From contig JANWZY010000112.1 in the NCBI GenBank assembly GCA_025061935.1, forward strand, positions 1-9,077: a stretch of DNA of 9,077 nucleotides, in the 5' to 3' direction. The translations under genes were made by a program, and so were the position numbers. Under the pieces are notes generated by a model, which had not been told where the DNA came from, did not search any database, and saw only the letters and a list, made by a program, of their open reading frames with translations. Below, piece by piece: positions 7,451 through 9,077 of the stretch (within the stretch, counting starts at the first letter, position 1; every line of letters begins with the position of its first letter). The stretch is from Verrucomicrobiia bacterium (GTDB taxonomy: Bacteria > Verrucomicrobiota > Verrucomicrobiia > Limisphaerales > DTLC01).

Positions 7451-7648
7451 ATGCTCTTAACCAGGAAAGGCAAATATGGCATCCCCGCTAGCCAAGCGAT
7501 AATACCACCACTTGGCACCATGCAACAAACTGCGCCCGGACACCGAACCGGCCCGCCCCCACACAGGCATAGTAACACATACAGGCAATTCCATGAGCGC
7601 GCGACACTTGCCTTGGTTCGCCTATGGCTCGGCCAAATGCGCATTTAG
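7451..7648 (+). other. 65-codon ORF with Rrf2-like N-terminus, possible gene remnant
   Basis: The ORF begins MLLTRKGKYGI, which closely resembles the first residues of Rrf2-family winged-helix regulators (M.LT.KGKYGL.A). The resemblance stops there: the rest (PASQAIIPPLGTM and on) is not Rrf2-like, and neither of the other two frames continues the family sequence. There is no Shine-Dalgarno before the ATG. It could be a decayed regulator or a chance match. A terminator-like structure on the same strand follows at 7776-7821. Confidence 0.2.
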
Positions 7649-7775
7649 ACACGATGCATAGGGGGGCGCCCAGCCCACGTTCACACGGCTCCGGCCTCAT
7701 ACCAGCACTCTTTGGCATCGGAAAGTCTCAGAGCTGAGGCCAGGGTTTACAATACCTGCGCACCGCCGCTACTGG

Positions 7776-7821
7776 TGCCCCCAAATATAAAACTTGGGCA
7801 CAGGCCGCGCCTGGATTTTTT
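7776..7821 (+). terminator. intrinsic terminator-like double hairpin with T6, plus strand
   Basis: The first hairpin pairs TGCC(CC)CAA (7776-7784, two bulged C) with TTGGGCA (7794-7800) around an AT-rich nine-base loop. Directly after it CAGGC (7801-7805) pairs with GCCTG (7809-7813) over a three-base loop, followed by GA and six T (7816-7821). A T-run is conspicuous because the plus strand here is otherwise rich in A and C. No plus-strand gene that would need this terminator is evident. On the minus strand no T-tract directly abuts the stem, so it fits plus-strand use better. Confidence 0.4.
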
Positions 7822-7936
7822 ACCCACTAAACCGCTCAACAGCGTAATCAATGTTGGAAACGCCAAAAACTCGTACGCTACTTCTTCTCTGCGTGCCGAG
7901 GCGCAGCACCGAAACCCACGCGAAGCCAAAGCAGCC

Positions 7937-7953
7937 GCCGGGTGCAAGCCGGC
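7937..7953 (-). terminator. hairpin just after the glycosyltransferase stop codon
   Basis: GCCGG (7937-7941) pairs with CCGGC (7949-7953) over a seven-base loop, immediately downstream of the TAA at 7957-7955 on the minus strand. There is no proper T-tract after it (GGCTGCTTTGG), so termination activity is doubtful. It could also stabilise the 3' end of the transcript. Confidence 0.2.
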
Positions 7954-7954
7954 C

Positions 7955-9077
7955 TTACTGCGGCGTTACAGCCCAGCCACGATACAACGCAAGGTACTGC
8001 TGCACAACTGTATCCCAGGAGTGGTCTTGCCGCGCCCGAGTCAGGCCGGGCTCATACGCAGCCAGGTCGCTCAACACGCGCCGTGCAGCTTCAGCAAACG
8101 ACTTCGGATCGCCCGGTTCGAACGTCTCTCCACAGCGGTACCGCCCAATGAATTCAGATAGGTACGGCGCAGCAGAAACCAATATGGGCCGCTGGTACCG
8201 GCAACTTTCGATCAGGACACCGGAACCGCGCGAGAAATTTTTCTCATACGGGAGCACCACCACATCAGCAGCAGCGAAGTACAGTTCAGCAACCTCATCG
8301 GGGACAAACTCGTCAACAACACGCGCCTTCGGATAACCGCATTCAGCCACAACTGCGCGCGGGTCATTCGCAGAAATAACCTTCCCTACAAAAAGCGCCA
8401 ACGGCGGGTCTGGGAGCATCAAACACCCCCGGAGAGCAGTCCGGTAGTCCTTTTCCAGCCTGTGCGTCCCGAAAAATAAAAATATTCGCTCACCCGCCGG
8501 CAAATCGAGCCGCGCACGCGCAACTTCCTTGTCCGGCAACGGCTTGGATGTGTCTATCGCATACGGGATTACGTGCGCATGCGCGCCAGCTATGCGCGCT
8601 GCGTTTTGACGAATCAACTCGGTCTCGCAAACGAACTCGAGCCGACCGGTCCTAACCGCGCGGCACACTAGCCACTCGACCAAGCTGCGCAATCTGCGCC
8701 TGCTCCCGCCCGAACCCGAATCTTCGGCGGTCAGCCGCCCGAAAAGGCTGTAAACAAACCGCACGCGCCGCGTAAGCAACACCGCGCCGAACACCGGCAG
8801 ATGCGTGCCACCGATCCAATGCAAAACTTCGGCACCGCTGTGGCTCGCAACCCGCACAGCAAGCCAAAGACACGCCAAGGTCTCCAAATGAAACAATAGC
8901 GACGCGAGCCTGCGCCCCTGCACCCTACCCAGCACAAATTTCCGCCACCACCTCGGTAACCGCTTGAAAACAGCCAGTACCTCCGCGCACTGCTCCGGCA
9001 ACATCAGGTCCCCATCCGATGTAAACACCACCGCACGCGCACTTACACCATGACGACGCAACTCGCGCAGTAACGCA
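7955..9077 (-). CDS. GT-B fold glycosyltransferase, GT4-like (N-terminus beyond window)
   Basis: Probable transfer of a sugar from a nucleotide-sugar donor to a lipid- or polysaccharide-linked acceptor at the cytoplasmic face of the membrane. The frame is open through base 9077 (ALLRE precedes the TTG at 9061), and ALLRELRRHGVSARAVVF looks like the interior of a GT-B N-terminal domain, so the real start is probably outside the window. Counted from 9061, HVIPYAIDTSKPL (163-175) marks the domain linker. IFLFFGTHRLEKDYRTAL (193-210) is the start of the C-terminal Rossmann domain, and AADVVVLPYEKNFSRGSG (265-282) with VLIESCRYQRPILVS (282-296) is the donor-binding EX7E-type region of group 1 transferases, Glu285 being the second glutamate. 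RYRCGETFEPGDPKSFAEA matches the usual GL...pgD...la segment. The protein ends at TAA 7955. The acceptor and sugar cannot be read, and the neighbouring gene is unseen. Confidence 0.88.
   Translation of the reverse strand, partial: ALLRELRRHGVSARAVVFTSDGDLMLPEQCAEVLAVFKRLPRWWRKFVLGRVQGRRLASLLFHLETLACLWLAVRVASHSGAEVLHWIGGTHLPVFGAVLLTRRVRFVYSLFGRLTAEDSGSGGSRRRLRSLVEWLVCRAVRTGRLEFVCETELIRQNAARIAGAHAHVIPYAIDTSKPLPDKEVARARLDLPAGERIFLFFGTHRLEKDYRTALRGCLMLPDPPLALFVGKVISANDPRAVVAECGYPKARVVDEFVPDEVAELYFAAADVVVLPYEKNFSRGSGVLIESCRYQRPILVSAAPYLSEFIGRYRCGETFEPGDPKSFAEAARRVLSDLAAYEPGLTRARQDHSWDTVVQQYLALYRGWAVTPQ

Larger units (their letters stand above)
7329..7954. other. 626-base region without a convincing gene
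   Basis: This lies between the OPT start and the glycosyltransferase stop, both on the minus strand. The short ORFs here lack Shine-Dalgarno sites and protein-like composition. What it does hold is a weak minus-strand promoter candidate near 7357, a 65-codon plus-strand ORF (7451-7648) with an Rrf2-like first decapeptide, an inverted repeat CTCAG-AG-CTGAG (7727-7738), a plus-strand double hairpin with T-tract (7776-7821), and a five-pair hairpin just after the glycosyltransferase stop (7937-7953). No tRNA, SRP RNA, tmRNA or known riboswitch could be recognised. Confidence 0.6.

Noticed and set aside
7724..7910. Two plus-strand stretches that both translate to SLRAEA, considered as a diverged repeat
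   Set aside because: The match is only six codons with different nucleotides and flanks, so chance is sufficient.
7712..8161. Plus-strand ORF of 149 codons overlapping the 3' end of the glycosyltransferase
   Set aside because: The minus-strand glycosyltransferase motifs extend through this region, and the plus-strand product has no recognisable domain or Shine-Dalgarno. It also runs through the terminator-like structure.

Overview
The window looks like chromosomal DNA from a GC-rich, Gram-negative-type bacterium. The IMP dehydrogenase variant (SADMDTVTES, GGLGLIHYNM, VVKPRYATRKV) and the large acyl-CoA dehydrogenase resemble proteins I associate with the PVC group, most likely Verrucomicrobiota of the Opitutae type. 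This placement rests on remembered family signatures, not on a search. A DUF481 beta-barrel protein with a signal peptide supports an outer membrane. There are no tRNA or rRNA genes, transposases, phage genes or CRISPR arrays.

Layout. (1) 1-953, minus strand: the N-terminal 317 residues of IMP dehydrogenase (guaB), cut by the left window edge before its catalytic cysteine. (2) 954-1160: a 207-base divergent intergenic region with a weak plus-strand promoter candidate. (3) 1161-3274, plus strand: a large acyl-CoA dehydrogenase of about 700 residues, interrupted by one frameshift near 2801-2845. The second fragment begins at a GTG that overlaps the premature stop. (4) 3275-3393: a short convergent gap. 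(5) 3394-4449 and 4503-5255, both minus strand and 53 bases apart: a CaCA-family sodium/calcium antiporter and, upstream of it in transcription, a DUF481 outer-membrane protein with a strong Shine-Dalgarno. These two may form one transcript. (6) 5478-7328, minus strand: an OPT-family transporter. (7) 7329-7954: 626 bases with no convincing gene. It holds a plus-strand terminator-like double hairpin followed by six T, and a short ORF whose first 11 residues look like the start of an Rrf2 regulator. (8) 7955-9077, minus strand: a GT-B fold glycosyltransferase running off the right edge.

The genes cover purine synthesis, fatty acid oxidation, envelope transport and polysaccharide assembly, and they do not add up to one pathway. 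The only suggestive functional pairing is DUF481 with the antiporter. I found no clear new system. The points most worth following up are the frameshifted dehydrogenase, the orphan plus-strand terminator in the 626-base gap, a Ser in place of the usual NAD-contacting Asp in IMP dehydrogenase, and a change in strand composition across the window.
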